From: Chloroflexota bacterium | Lineage (GTDB): Bacteria > Chloroflexota > UBA6077 > FW602-bin22 > CADDYW01 | Direction: 5' to 3' | DNA length: 56,704 nt | Assembly (NCBI GenBank): GCA_902810745.1 | Contig: CADDYW010000021.1 | Span: forward strand, 1-56,704 | Shown here: positions 8,507 to 17,329 of the stretch, piece after piece | Layout of the letters: each line of letters begins with the position of its first letter | Numbering within the stretch: position 1 is the stretch's first letter | Program-made: the position numbers and the translations under genes | The notes under the pieces: model-generated | Databases searched by the model: none | Told to the model about the DNA's origin: nothing | What the model saw: only the letters and a program-made list of their open reading frames with translations

Positions 8507-9722
8507 AAATCTCCTTTACCCGGTTCAGCGCGCGAGCGAGGGCGTCAACCTCCTCCGGAAGGTTGTACAGATAAAAGCTCGCCCGTGCAGTCGCGGGGAC
8601 GCCGAGCCGTCGCATGAGAGGCTGGCAGCAGTGGTGGCCCGCTCGGATCGCCACGCCCTCCTGGTCGACCACGGTGCTAACATCGTGCGGATGGACGTCG
8701 CCGCAGTAAAATGATACCACGCCGCCGCGTTGCTGGAGATCTGCCGGACCGAAGAGACGCACCCCCGGAATGTTGGAGAGCGCGTCGAGCGCGTAGCCGG
8801 TGAGTCGGATCTCGTGCTCCCGGATCGTGTCCATCCCAATCGACTCGAGGTAGTCGATGGCGGCACCGAGCGCGATGACGTCCGCGACGTTCGGTGTGCC
8901 TGCTTCGAAGCGCTCGGGAGCCTCTGCCCAGGTCGCCTCGTCGATCCACACTTCTCGGATCATGCCCCCGCCGCCGTACAGAGGCTCGAGTGACGCGAGA
9001 AGCTCTGACTTCGCGTACAGAACGCCGACGCCAGTCGGCCCGAGCATCTTATGGCCCGAAAAGGCCAGAAAGTCGCAGTCCAGGTCGGAGACGTCGACAG
9101 GCAGGTGGGGGATGCTTTGCGCGCCGTCGAGGAGGATCCGCGCGCCACGCGCGTGGGCGAGGCGGGTGAGCTCTTTGATCGGGTGGATCGTGCCGAGCAC
9201 GTTCGACATGTGGGCAATCGCGACCAGGCGCGTCTGGTCACCGATGATCTGCCGCGCGGCGTCCATGTCGAGGACGCCGTCGTCGGTGATCGGAATCGCT
9301 CGGATCCGAGCGCCGGTCTGTCGCGCGACCAGCTGCCACGGAACCAGGTTGCTGTGGTGCTCGGCCTCGGTCACGACGATTTCGTCCCCAGGACGCAGGG
9401 TTGCCTGTGCCCACGTCCGCGCCGCCAGGTTGATCGCCTCGGTGGTATTACGGACGAAAATTATCTCTCCAGGCGATCGCGCGCCGATAAACCGGGCGAC
9501 CTTCGCGCGCGCCGCTTCGTACTGCGCGGTCGCCTCCTCGGCGAGCACGTGGATTCCCCGGTGGATGTTCGCATTGGTCGTCTCGTAGTAGCGAACGAGG
9601 GCGTCGACCACCGAGCGCGGTTTTTGCGACGTGGCAGCGTTATCCAGGTAGACCAGCGGCTTGCCGTGAACCTGGCGCTGAAGAATCGGGAAATCCTGTC
9701 GAACTCGCTGCACGTCGAACAT
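8487..9722 (-). CDS. sufS: Cysteine desulfurase SufS
   Basis: SufS is a PLP enzyme that takes sulfur from L-cysteine for Fe-S cluster assembly. The 411-aa protein is a group II desulfurase: the cofactor lysine is Lys225 (SGHKMLGPTGVG), the histidine-rich loop is EAEHHSNLVPW, and the catalytic cysteine lies in RAGHHCCQPLM, at 365 or 366. The N-terminal LVYLDNAATSQKP is typical. The gene follows the Rieske gene after 153 nt and overlaps sufU, as expected for a SufS-SufU pair. Confidence 0.97.
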   Translation of the reverse strand: MFDVQRVRQDFPILQRQVHGKPLVYLDNAATSQKPRSVVDALVRYYETTNANIHRGIHVLAEEATAQYEAARAKVARFIGARSPGEIIFVRNTTEAINLAARTWAQATLRPGDEIVVTEAEHHSNLVPWQLVARQTGARIRAIPITDDGVLDMDAARQIIGDQTRLVAIAHMSNVLGTIHPIKELTRLAHARGARILLDGAQSIPHLPVDVSDLDCDFLAFSGHKMLGPTGVGVLYAKSELLASLEPLYGGGGMIREVWIDEATWAEAPERFEAGTPNVADVIALGAAIDYLESIGMDTIREHEIRLTGYALDALSNIPGVRLFGPADLQQRGGVVSFYCGDVHPHDVSTVVDQEGVAIRAGHHCCQPLMRRLGVPATARASFYLYNLPEEVDALARALNRVKEIFAGVGA

Positions 9723-9875
9723 CTTACTCTCCTGCGGGCGTCATCCCGGGGCCGACCACTCCCGCCGCTGCTCTCCACTGACTCAGCGAGCGGGTGAATC
9801 CGCCACGCGACGGCTGCGGCGCCGCTTCGCTCGCCCGAGATGGCGACGACGTCGTCCTCGATCCTGTCAGGTCAC

Positions 9876-10184
9876 TCAGATCTCGACCTCGACGTCGTTG
9901 CCGACCACGCGAACCGGGTAGGTCTGAACGTTGACGACGGCAGGAAGGGAAACAACCTGCCCCGTCCGGACATTGAAGCGCGCGCCGTGAAGCGCGCACT
10001 CGACAATCTCACCATCTAGCTCGCCCTCGGAGAGCGATGCCTCCTCGTGCGTACACGTGTCACTGATGGCATAGAACTGACCGTCGACGTGAAAGAGCGC
10101 GATGGGCTCTCCGTCGACCTCGACGTACTTCCCTTCACCAGCCGGAATTTCGTCCGCGCTTGCCACCCGGACCCAATGTGCCAT
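9876..10184 (-). CDS. Rieske-type [2Fe-2S] ferredoxin within the suf operon
   Basis: This soluble 102-aa Rieske protein carries the cluster motifs C-T-H (SDTCTHEEA) and C-A-L-H-G (VECALHGARFN), which give two cysteine and two histidine ligands. It resembles the ferredoxin component of ring-hydroxylating oxygenases, with no membrane anchor. It starts 8 nt after sufD and sits between sufD and sufS. Similar proteins occur in suf operons of actinobacteria, where the role is not well settled. An electron-donor role in cluster assembly is inference. Confidence 0.92.
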   Translation of the reverse strand: MAHWVRVASADEIPAGEGKYVEVDGEPIALFHVDGQFYAISDTCTHEEASLSEGELDGEIVECALHGARFNVRTGQVVSLPAVVNVQTYPVRVVGNDVEVEI

Positions 10185-10192
10185 GCGAAACC

Positions 10193-11530
10193 TTAACCCC
10201 CAATCTTGCTGGTGATGACCTTTCTCAGCCGCTCGACGACACCCTGCAGCGGGATCCGCTCGAGCACTGGTTCGAAGAAACCTTCGACGATGGTTCTCTT
10301 CGCATCGGCCTCGGTGAGACCACGAGACCGGAGATAAAAGACCTGCTCCTCATCGACCGGGGCGACCGTGGCGGCGTGAGTGCAACGAAGATCGTTGGCC
10401 TCGATCTCCAGATTCGGAATGGAATCAGCGCGGGCGTTATCGCTCAGCAACAGATTCCGATTCGTCTGGATTGCATCCGTCTTCTGCGCTGCCTTGCGCG
10501 CGTGGATCAGCCCGGAGAACACCGAGCGCGATCGATCGCTCAGGGCTCCCTTGTAAAGCAGATCGCTGGTCGTGTGCGGTGCCTGGTGATCCTGGAGCGT
10601 GTGGTGGTCGAAGAACTGACGGGCGTCGCCGGCCAGTAGACCGAGCATCTCCACGTTCGAGCCTGGACCTCGAAGCTCGGTCTCCACGTTCGCCTTGTGA
10701 AAACGCCCTCCGAAAGCGACGACCAGCGTGTTCAGCGTAGCATCGCGGCTGAGAATCGCGCGATTGATGCTGAAGTTCCAGACGTGACGCCCCCACTCTT
10801 GGAGAGTGATGTACCGAACGCGGGCGTTCTGTCCCACGAACGTCTCCTGGATATTCGCGGACATTGCCTGGCCGTCGTAGGTTGGTCCAAGCCACTGATC
10901 GATCAAGGTCACATCCGAGTCGGGCTCAGCAACGATCAGCGTGCGATGGAAGCAGCTGACGCCAGGCGTTCCGAGGTACGTCACGGCGCGCAGTGGCACG
11001 GTGATCTCGACGCCGCGCGGAACGTAGAGGAACACACCACCGGTCCAGAAGGCCGTCGCGAGCGCGCTGAACTTACTGTAGTCGACCGGAACCGCCTGGG
11101 CGAAGTAGCGTTGCACGAGGTCACTGTGCTCGCGAACCGCGGTGTGGAGGTCGCAGAAGATCACTCCGCGCTCGGCGAAGCTATCCCCAAGCGTCGCGAG
11201 GACGTTGCTACTGTCCTGCTGAACCACCAGACCACCGGTCAGGTCACCGCTCTTGACCTCGGATTGGAGATCCGAGGGCAGATCCTCAACCGAGGCGACC
11301 GCGGCTCGCGCTGGTGCGAACGGGACGACATCGCCCAGTCGGAGAGCGCGGATGTCGGTGCGACGCCATTCCTCATCCTGCAAGGTGGGCATCGGCAGAG
11401 ACGAAAACGTATCGAAGGCGGCGCGTCGTAGCTCTTCCATCCACGCCGGCTCGTTCGCTAGGCGGGAGATCGCTAGGACGGAATCGCTGCTCAAGCTGCC
11501 GCCGAGAAGGGTTTGACGTGTCTCGCTCAA
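10193..11530 (-). CDS. sufD: Fe-S cluster assembly protein SufD
   Basis: SufD is a scaffold partner that forms the SufBC2D complex. The 445-aa protein has the beta-helix core shared with SufB, with family marks GVFLYVPRGVEITVPLR, RTLIVAEPDSDVTLI, GLIHARKAAQKTDAIQTNRNLLL and the C-terminal [21 protein letters not shown]. The start at 11530 lies 30 nt downstream of the sufB stop. A stretch before the core (MPTLQDEEWRRTDIRAL) is the usual SufD N-terminal region. Confidence 0.95.
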   Translation of the reverse strand: MSETRQTLLGGSLSSDSVLAISRLANEPAWMEELRRAAFDTFSSLPMPTLQDEEWRRTDIRALRLGDVVPFAPARAAVASVEDLPSDLQSEVKSGDLTGGLVVQQDSSNVLATLGDSFAERGVIFCDLHTAVREHSDLVQRYFAQAVPVDYSKFSALATAFWTGGVFLYVPRGVEITVPLRAVTYLGTPGVSCFHRTLIVAEPDSDVTLIDQWLGPTYDGQAMSANIQETFVGQNARVRYITLQEWGRHVWNFSINRAILSRDATLNTLVVAFGGRFHKANVETELRGPGSNVEMLGLLAGDARQFFDHHTLQDHQAPHTTSDLLYKGALSDRSRSVFSGLIHARKAAQKTDAIQTNRNLLLSDNARADSIPNLEIEANDLRCTHAATVAPVDEEQVFYLRSRGLTEADAKRTIVEGFFEPVLERIPLQGVVERLRKVITSKIGG

Positions 11531-11560
11531 ATGTCAACTCCAACGTGATGAGATCGGGAG

Positions 11561-12970
11561 TTAGCCAACCGAGCCAGCCATCTCGAGCTGGATCAGGCGA
11601 TTCATCTCGACGGCGTACTCCATCGGCAGCTCTTTGACAATCGGCTCGATAAAGCCATTCACGATCATCATCGTCGCCTCGTTCTCGCTGAGACCGCGGC
11701 TACGCAGGTAGAAGAGCTGCTCCTCGCTAACCTTCGAGACCGTTGCCTCGTGGCCGATGCTCACGTTATCTTCCTCGATCTCGATGTACGGATACGTGTC
11801 GGTACGAGACTCCGGATCCATCAGCAAGGCATCGCAGCGAACGTTGGCCTTGACGCCTTCGCAGCCCTTGTGGACCTTGAGAAGGCCGCGATAGCTCGCG
11901 CGACCGCCATTCTTGCTGATTGACTTCGACGTGATCGCCGAGCTGGTGTGGGGCGCGACGTGGACCATCTTCGCCCCCGCGTCCTGATGCTGACCCCGGC
12001 CGGCGAACGCGATCGACAGGACCTCGCCACGTGCACCGGGTTCCATGAGATACACGGCTGGGTACTTCATCGTGAGCTGCGAGCCGAGGTTGCAGTCGAT
12101 CCACTCCATTGTCGCGTCGCGGAAGGCCTGCGCGCGCTTCGTGACCAGATTGTAGACGTTGTTCGACCAGTTCTGAATCGTCGTGTAACGCACCCGCGCG
12201 CCTTCCATCGCGATGATCTCGACGACGGCGCTATGGAGGCTGTCGGTCGACCAGGTCGGCGCAGTACATCCCTCGACGTAGTGAACGTAGCTGCCCGGCT
12301 CGGCGATGATCAGCGTGCGCTCGAACTGACCCATATTCTGGGCGTTGATGCGGAAATATGCCTGCAGAGGAATCTCGACCTTCACACCGGCCGGCACGTA
12401 GACAAAGCTACCGCCACTCCAGACCGCCGAGTTCAGCGCCGCGAACTTGTTGTCGTTCGGGGGAATGATTGTCCCGAAGTACTTCTTGAAGATATCCGGA
12501 TGCTCTCGAAGGCCCGTGTCGCAGTCGCAGAAGATGACGCCCTTGGCTTCGAGGTCCTTCCGAATGTTGTGGTAGATGACCTCGGACTCGTATTGCGCGC
12601 TGACTCCCGCGAGAAACTTCCGCTCTGCCTCGGGAATGCCCAGCCTGTCGAAGGTATTCTTGATGTACTCCGGAACCTCGTTCCAGTCTCGGCCCTTCTT
12701 CTCAGTGGGGCGGATGTAGTAGTAGATGTCGTCGAAGTCGATCTTGCTCAGGTCTCCACCCCAGCGTGGAAGCGGACGGGCCAGAAAATACTCGAGCGCT
12801 TTGAGTCGGAAATCACGCATCCACGTCGGTTCGCCCTTCAGATACGAGATCTCGGCTACGACATCGCGGCTGAGCCCCTTGCGCGATTTGTAGACGTACT
12901 GCTCGGGATCGTGGAAGCCATACTTGTACTCGCCAATACCAACATCGAGGACTTCGGTCGCATCGGTCAT
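11561..12970 (-). CDS. sufB: Fe-S cluster assembly scaffold SufB
   Basis: SufB is the main scaffold on which new Fe-S clusters form. The 469-aa protein begins with the SufB-specific segment ([20 protein letters not shown]) and contains the conserved [42 protein letters not shown] and C-terminal [21 protein letters not shown]. It starts 6 nt after sufC, so it is in the same transcript and probably translationally coupled. Confidence 0.97.
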   Translation of the reverse strand: MTDATEVLDVGIGEYKYGFHDPEQYVYKSRKGLSRDVVAEISYLKGEPTWMRDFRLKALEYFLARPLPRWGGDLSKIDFDDIYYYIRPTEKKGRDWNEVPEYIKNTFDRLGIPEAERKFLAGVSAQYESEVIYHNIRKDLEAKGVIFCDCDTGLREHPDIFKKYFGTIIPPNDNKFAALNSAVWSGGSFVYVPAGVKVEIPLQAYFRINAQNMGQFERTLIIAEPGSYVHYVEGCTAPTWSTDSLHSAVVEIIAMEGARVRYTTIQNWSNNVYNLVTKRAQAFRDATMEWIDCNLGSQLTMKYPAVYLMEPGARGEVLSIAFAGRGQHQDAGAKMVHVAPHTSSAITSKSISKNGGRASYRGLLKVHKGCEGVKANVRCDALLMDPESRTDTYPYIEIEEDNVSIGHEATVSKVSEEQLFYLRSRGLSENEATMMIVNGFIEPIVKELPMEYAVEMNRLIQLEMAGSVG

Positions 12971-12976
12971 GGCCTA

Positions 12977-13744
12977 TCACACTCCCTGTGGACTCTGCAC
13001 TTCGCTAATGATCCAGTCATAGCCGCGCGCCTCGAGCGCTTCGACGAGCTCTTGCTGGCCCGAGCGCACGATACGACCATCGACCATAACGTGGACGTGA
13101 TCCGGTTTGATGTAGTTGAGGATGCGCTGATAGTGGGTAATGATCAGGATGCCGAGCCGCGGCCCGCGAAGGGCGTTGACCCCATCGGCAACCGTGCGCA
13201 GCGCGTCGATGTCGAGCCCCGAGTCGGTCTCATCCATGATCGCAATCTGCGGCTGGAGGAGCGCCATCTGCAGGATCTCCGCGCGCTTCTTCTCGCCGCC
13301 GGAGAACCCATCGTTGACGTACCGCGAGAAGAACGAGTCGTCCATCTTCAGCAGTGCCATCTTCTCCTTGACCAGATTGCGGAACTGCAGGATGGGCATC
13401 TCTTTACCGGTCACCGATTTGAGCGACATTCGCAGGAAGTTAGCGAGGCTCACACCCGGAATCGCGGTCGGGTACTGGAAGGCGAGGAAGATACCACGCC
13501 GCGCTCGTTCATCAGGCTCGAGCTCCAGCAGATCCTCTCCTCGGAACAGCACCTGTCCCTGTGTCACCTCGTATTTCGGATGACCCATCAGCGTGTAGGC
13601 CAGAGTGCTCTTGCCTGAGCCGTTGGGCCCCATGAGCGCGTGAACTTCTCCGGTCGGGACCGTGAGATTGACACCTTTGAGGATCTCTCGTCCCTCGACA
13701 CTCACATGCAGATCCTGGATGACCAGCTCTGCGGGCTCTGCCAT
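12977..13744 (-). CDS. sufC: Fe-S assembly ATPase SufC
   Basis: SufC is the ABC-type ATPase of the SufBC2D complex. The 255-aa protein shows Walker A (GPNGSGKST), the SufC-type ABC signature [11 protein letters not shown], Walker B ([14 protein letters not shown]) and the H-loop (IITHYQ). It is the first gene of the suf operon; its start lies about 120 nt from a predicted promoter in the gap shared with the divergent regulator. Confidence 0.97.
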   Translation of the reverse strand: MAEPAELVIQDLHVSVEGREILKGVNLTVPTGEVHALMGPNGSGKSTLAYTLMGHPKYEVTQGQVLFRGEDLLELEPDERARRGIFLAFQYPTAIPGVSLANFLRMSLKSVTGKEMPILQFRNLVKEKMALLKMDDSFFSRYVNDGFSGGEKKRAEILQMALLQPQIAIMDETDSGLDIDALRTVADGVNALRGPRLGILIITHYQRILNYIKPDHVHVMVDGRIVRSGQQELVEALEARGYDWIISEVQSPQGV

Positions 13745-13866
13745 TCGCTACTCCCTTGACGTACGTTAGTTGAGCAAACCGCCGACGATCCAGATGCACG
13801 GAGACATCGTCCAGATGAGTAATCGGCGATGACGGATGGATCGGCGCGTGCTATCAGGCTGCTTAC

Positions 13867-13896
13867 AGGATACCGTCAGCCATCCTCATTTGTCAA
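13867..13896 (-). promoter_or_regulatory. Predicted promoter of the sufCBD operon
   Basis: On the minus strand a -35 TTGACA (13891-13896) and a -10 TATCCT (13867-13872) are separated by 18 nt, reading toward sufC. The -35 overlaps the palindrome at 13895-13906. Confidence 0.6.
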
Positions 13897-13906
13897 CCAT
13901 TTGGTT
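13895..13906. promoter_or_regulatory. Candidate SufR operator (inverted repeat)
   Basis: AACCATTTGGTT is a perfect inverted repeat of five bases with a two-base centre. It lies in the sufC/sufR divergent gap, touches the -35 of the suf promoter and sits just upstream of the sufR promoter. This placement suits one repressor controlling the operon. The assignment to the SufR-like protein is inference. Confidence 0.5.
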
Positions 13907-13917
13907 TCAAAATGCGA

Positions 13918-13946
13918 TTGACGGACGGAGGCCTGCTAGATATAAT
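13918..13946 (+). promoter_or_regulatory. Predicted promoter of the SufR-like regulator
   Basis: TTGACG (13918-13923) and a perfect TATAAT (13941-13946) are separated by 17 nt, a near-consensus housekeeping promoter. The expected transcript start leaves a leader of about 55 nt before the ATG at 14009. Confidence 0.75.
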
Positions 13947-14008
13947 ATGGCTTAATCGACTGGCGCCTCTGTTGCCTCGCCGTCGTAGCCTGGCCGTGGA
14001 GGGTCCAG

Positions 14009-14632
14009 ATGCCTGTTCAGAAAGCGTCTGCCCGAATCAGTATCTTACATCTTTTGAAGCGCACGGGTGGTCTGACCGTTCGGGAGATCGCGCGCGAGCT
14101 CGGAATCACCTCGGTCGCGGTGCGCAAGCATCTGGCGAGGCTCGAAGAAGAAGGCCTGATCGTGGAGCGATCGCGGACGTCCCGACGCGGCCGCCCCGCG
14201 GTCGTGTATTGCGTGTCCGAGTCAGGAGACGCATTGTTCCCGCGGGCATACAATCAGCTCCTGGTCGACCTCCTGGAGGATCTGTCCAACCTCGAAGGTG
14301 AAAAGAAGCTCGAGCACCTTTTCCACCTTCGAAATGATCGCCTGTTGCGAACGTACCGGCTCCGCCTGGCCGACAAGCCATTTGGAGAAGCGGTACGCGA
14401 GCTAGCACGAGCGCGAGATGACGATGGCTACATGGCGACCGTCGAGGAAGACGAGGGATCCCTCGTCCTCTCCGAGCACAACTGCCCCATCTACGAGGTG
14501 GCGCAGCGGTTCCCCCAGGCCTGCCAGTGCGAGCACGAGCTGTTCGAGCGGGTGCTCAACGCCCCGGTGAAGCGCGAGGTCACCCTCGTCCAGGGCGCTC
14601 CTGCCTGCCGGTATCGTATCCAGGCCCGGTAG
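14009..14632 (+). CDS. sufR: SufR-like Fe-S-sensing transcriptional regulator
   Basis: This 207-aa regulator has an N-terminal winged helix-turn-helix (residues 10-60: LTVREIARELGITSVAVRKHLARLEEEGLI, with wing SRRGRPAVVY) and a C-terminal cysteine set that likely holds an Fe-S cluster. Visible cysteines are 159, 172, 174 and 200. The 159-172 spacing matches the first pair of SufR (C-X12-C), but the third SufR cysteine is not at the usual place, and Cys174 forms a C-X-C. It is divergent from sufCBD with a palindrome between the promoters, the classic repressor position. Expected role: repress suf when clusters are plentiful. Confidence 0.85.
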   Translation: MPVQKASARISILHLLKRTGGLTVREIARELGITSVAVRKHLARLEEEGLIVERSRTSRRGRPAVVYCVSESGDALFPRAYNQLLVDLLEDLSNLEGEKKLEHLFHLRNDRLLRTYRLRLADKPFGEAVRELARARDDDGYMATVEEDEGSLVLSEHNCPIYEVAQRFPQACQCEHELFERVLNAPVKREVTLVQGAPACRYRIQAR

Positions 14633-14780
14633 TCGCCGCGGGGAGGCTGGATGCCTCGACGCCGTGTCGGGCCCGCGTGCATCCACGGCAGTGCTCGGTA
14701 AAACGGGAAGGGAGGCGCGCCAGGGTTTCGGGCACGCATCGCCCCTGACGAGCGACTTCCCACGACATAGGACGCGTGAA

Positions 14781-15857
14781 ATGGACGACCGTCCAGGCGA
14801 CCTGGTGCTGTTCGGCTCGGGCGAGACGGCCGCGAGCGGGCGCCGGGTCTTCGATTGGCTCTTCCAGCAGCTTTCCCCCCCGCTCCGCGTCGCGATTCTC
14901 GAGACGCCGGCCGGTTTTCAGCCAAACTCTGCGCTGGTTGCCCGAAAGGTTGCCGATTTTCTGCAGCAGCACCTCTCGAATTATGCCGTGCAGACGACCG
15001 TTATCCCGGCACGACGCCGTGGCACGCCGTGGAGCCCGGATGATCCTTCGCTCGCCGAGGCCCTCCTCCTGGCAGATTGCCTCTTCGTCGGTCCGGGAAG
15101 TCCGACGTACGCTGTCCGGCAGCTGCGCGACAGTATTGTCTGGGATGCCGTGCGAGCGCGATTCGCCTTGGGCGCTGCGCTCGTCTTCGCCAGCGCGGCG
15201 GTGCTGGCGATCAGCTCGTTTACGCTGCCGGTCTACGAGATCTACAAGGCGGGAGCCGATCTCGGGTGGGAGCGCGGGCTCGACCTCCTGGGTCCGGCCG
15301 GCCAGAGCATCGTCTTCATTCCGCACTGGAATAATCGCGAGGGGGGCGCCGAGCTTGATACCAGCCGGTGCTTTGTCGGAGTGGAGCGTTTCGCCACGCT
15401 TCGCGCGATGTTACCGCCCGACGCTACGATTGTCGGCATTGACGAGCATACGGCGCTGGCGCTTCGGCCCGCGTCGGGAACCGCCCTGGTGATGGGGGCG
15501 GGTGAGGTCGTCGTCCAGCGGGGAGATCACACCGAGCGGCATCGACGTGGATCGACATTTTCGGCGAGGGAGCTTGGCGATCTGGATTGGGACGCCTTCG
15601 TGCGTGCCACGCCTGACGTGTTACGCGAGCGTGCACGGATTCTCAGTCGCCATCTAGAAATCTCTACGTCGCCAGCATCGACGATCCCGAGTAACGTTCA
15701 AGACCTCGTTCGTCGGCGCGAAGAGGCACGCCAACACCGCGACTGGAAGGTGGCCGACAGCCTGCGTGAAGAGGTAACGCGACTCGGCTACCAGGTCGAG
15801 GATACGCCGACGGGCCCGCGCGTCCGGCTCTCCACGGCACGCGGGAGTAACGGATGA
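14781..15857 (+). CDS. Peptidase S51-like (glutamine amidotransferase-like) protein with CysRS-like C-terminal tail
   Basis: This 358-aa protein has two parts. Residues 1 to about 290 resemble the peptidase E / cyanophycinase (S51) class of type 1 glutamine amidotransferase-like folds: DLVLFGSGE at the start, LFVGPGSPTYAVRQL, and a nucleophile-elbow-like LVFASAAVLAIS. The last 45 residues (VRRREEARQHRDWKVADSLR, then GYQVEDTPTGPRVRL) closely match the small helical tail at the end of cysteinyl-tRNA synthetases. I chose the ATG at 14781 because homology begins there; the frame upstream to 14664 looks non-homologous. It follows the SufR-like gene on the same strand. Substrate unknown; the tail may bind RNA or only aid folding. 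Confidence 0.75.
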   Translation: MDDRPGDLVLFGSGETAASGRRVFDWLFQQLSPPLRVAILETPAGFQPNSALVARKVADFLQQHLSNYAVQTTVIPARRRGTPWSPDDPSLAEALLLADCLFVGPGSPTYAVRQLRDSIVWDAVRARFALGAALVFASAAVLAISSFTLPVYEIYKAGADLGWERGLDLLGPAGQSIVFIPHWNNREGGAELDTSRCFVGVERFATLRAMLPPDATIVGIDEHTALALRPASGTALVMGAGEVVVQRGDHTERHRRGSTFSARELGDLDWDAFVRATPDVLRERARILSRHLEISTSPASTIPSNVQDLVRRREEARQHRDWKVADSLREEVTRLGYQVEDTPTGPRVRLSTARGSNG

Positions 15858-15967
15858 TCTCGACGCAGCGGTAGTCAGTCACGGCGTCACATCCCGCTCC
15901 GGAGGTCGTCCGGCAAAGGAGTCAAGCAACGAGCGCGCGAGACGAACAGGGTGAAAAACGACTGAAC

Positions 15968-16123
15968 GTGCCAGTTCAAGAAGCCGAAGCACTTCTCGTA
16001 GGAATCATCGTGGGCCTGATCTTTGCCCGTCTGCGCCTACCCATACCCGCCCCTCCATCGGTGGCAGGTCTCCTCGGCATCGTCGGTATCTACCTCGGCT
16101 ACAAGCTCGCCGGCCTGTTCTGA
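15968..16123 (+). CDS. XapX-domain small membrane protein
   Basis: This 51-aa protein starts with GTG at 15968 and contains two hydrophobic helices. It shows the XapX (DUF1427) pattern: LLVGIIVGLIFARLRLPIPA, then PPSVAGLLGIVGIYLGYKL. The family is named after a gene near xanthosine phosphorylase; the function is unknown. The ribosome site is weak (AGGGTG about 17 nt upstream), so confidence comes from the family match. It is convergent with the amidohydrolase-like gene. Confidence 0.75.
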   Translation: MPVQEAEALLVGIIVGLIFARLRLPIPAPPSVAGLLGIVGIYLGYKLAGLF

Positions 16124-16184
16124 CCAGCAGAACGCCCGAGCCCCGGGGAGACCCGCTGCATCGGACACGACCTCCGCAGCTGAT

Positions 16185-17219
16185 CTACACTGTGCCCGCG
16201 GGCACACCCTCGGCTGAGCCGGTGGGATCGTCCGAGCCGCCGCGCCCGTCGCTCTCCGCGGATCCCGCGCCCGTCTGGACCGTGGCCTCGCCGGATGTCT
16301 CCATCGCATCCGCGCCAACTGGTGCCTCGACGGCAGACGTGGACTCCAGGTCGCCCTCCGGCTGATCCGCGGGAGCTACTGGCTCCTCGCCTGCGTCCTC
16401 GCTGGACGCCAAAGCGGACACCTCGATCGGGGTCGCCGCTGCCGACTCGACATTCGGACTGGGCTCGACATACTCGGTCACGCCCTTGAGCCCGAAGACG
16501 TCAATGGCGTTCTGCCCCAGCACCTGATACTGCTGAAAATAGAAGAGGCCGAGCGATCGATATTTGGCCAGCTCTGCCTCCAGATTGGTGGGCAGATCCG
16601 ACCCGAAGAGCACGCGACTGGCGCCAAGCTCATCGATGAGCCATTTCACGTCAGTTCCGCGGCACCAGGACGTGGAGATATACACGTTAGAACACTCGCG
16701 GGCGAGCACACACGCCTCTTGAATGTAGGGGCCTGCGCCGGCCGGGGTCAGGACGATCCTGACGTCGCTGTACTCGCGCGCCCGGCTCAGAAGTGTGCTT
16801 GGCAGCCCGAACGGGACGCCCCAGCCCGTCTCGACGACGATCGGGATGCTCAGCTCGCGGGCGACCTCGAAGACGGTCTTGGCGTCCCGACCGTTGGGAT
16901 TCACGACGTGACCAAGTGTATTCAGAGCCACGCCGACGAAGCCAAGCTCTTTGACACAGCGCTCGATCTCGCGATGATAGCGGTCGCGGTCGATGTGGGG
17001 GGTAGCATTGGCAACGCCGAAGACGCGGCCCGGGTACTTGCCGCCAAGGCGGGCAATGCGATCGTGGACCTCGACCGGATTCGGGGCACCTGGGAAGGGT
17101 TGCACGATTGCTGCGCTTACTCGATTCGCATCCAGCGCGGACACGAGCTCAGTTTCACCGACCGTCGTCTCATAGATGCAGCAATCTCCGAGGTGACAGT
17201 AAGCATCGACGGTAATCAA
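16185..17219 (-). CDS. Amidohydrolase-fold protein with degenerate metal site and acidic low-complexity tail
   Basis: This 344-aa protein has two regions. Residues 1 to about 250 fit the amidohydrolase-2 TIM barrel (ITVDAYCHLG at the start, GFVGVALNTLG, VLFGSDLPTN at the end). Most metal ligands expected of the family are missing: the first His of HxH is Tyr7, the usual HTG is ETG (VVETGWG), and the His of the LAHxGG strand is replaced (VLTPAGAG); only His9 and the final Asp (GSDLP) remain. The last 95 or so residues are an Ala/Glu/Ser/Pro-rich disordered tail. I chose the TTG at 17219 because AAGGAG stands 8 nt before it; an upstream TTG at 17255 lacks this. A binding or regulatory role is possible. 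Confidence 0.75.
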   Translation of the reverse strand: MITVDAYCHLGDCCIYETTVGETELVSALDANRVSAAIVQPFPGAPNPVEVHDRIARLGGKYPGRVFGVANATPHIDRDRYHREIERCVKELGFVGVALNTLGHVVNPNGRDAKTVFEVARELSIPIVVETGWGVPFGLPSTLLSRAREYSDVRIVLTPAGAGPYIQEACVLARECSNVYISTSWCRGTDVKWLIDELGASRVLFGSDLPTNLEAELAKYRSLGLFYFQQYQVLGQNAIDVFGLKGVTEYVEPSPNVESAAATPIEVSALASSEDAGEEPVAPADQPEGDLESTSAVEAPVGADAMETSGEATVQTGAGSAESDGRGGSDDPTGSAEGVPAGTV

Positions 17220-17329
17220 GTGGATAGCTCCTTCTCTGGACTCTTGCTCGGTCAATCGCGGGTCAAGGGAAGACGTCTCCGTGCCCGACTGGTCGCGGCG
17301 GGCGCTCCCCTACTCGTACCGCGGGACAG

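Noticed and set aside
11948..13618. 556-codon open frame antisense to sufB and sufC
   Set aside because: It spans two certain genes and their junction and has no recognisable domain.
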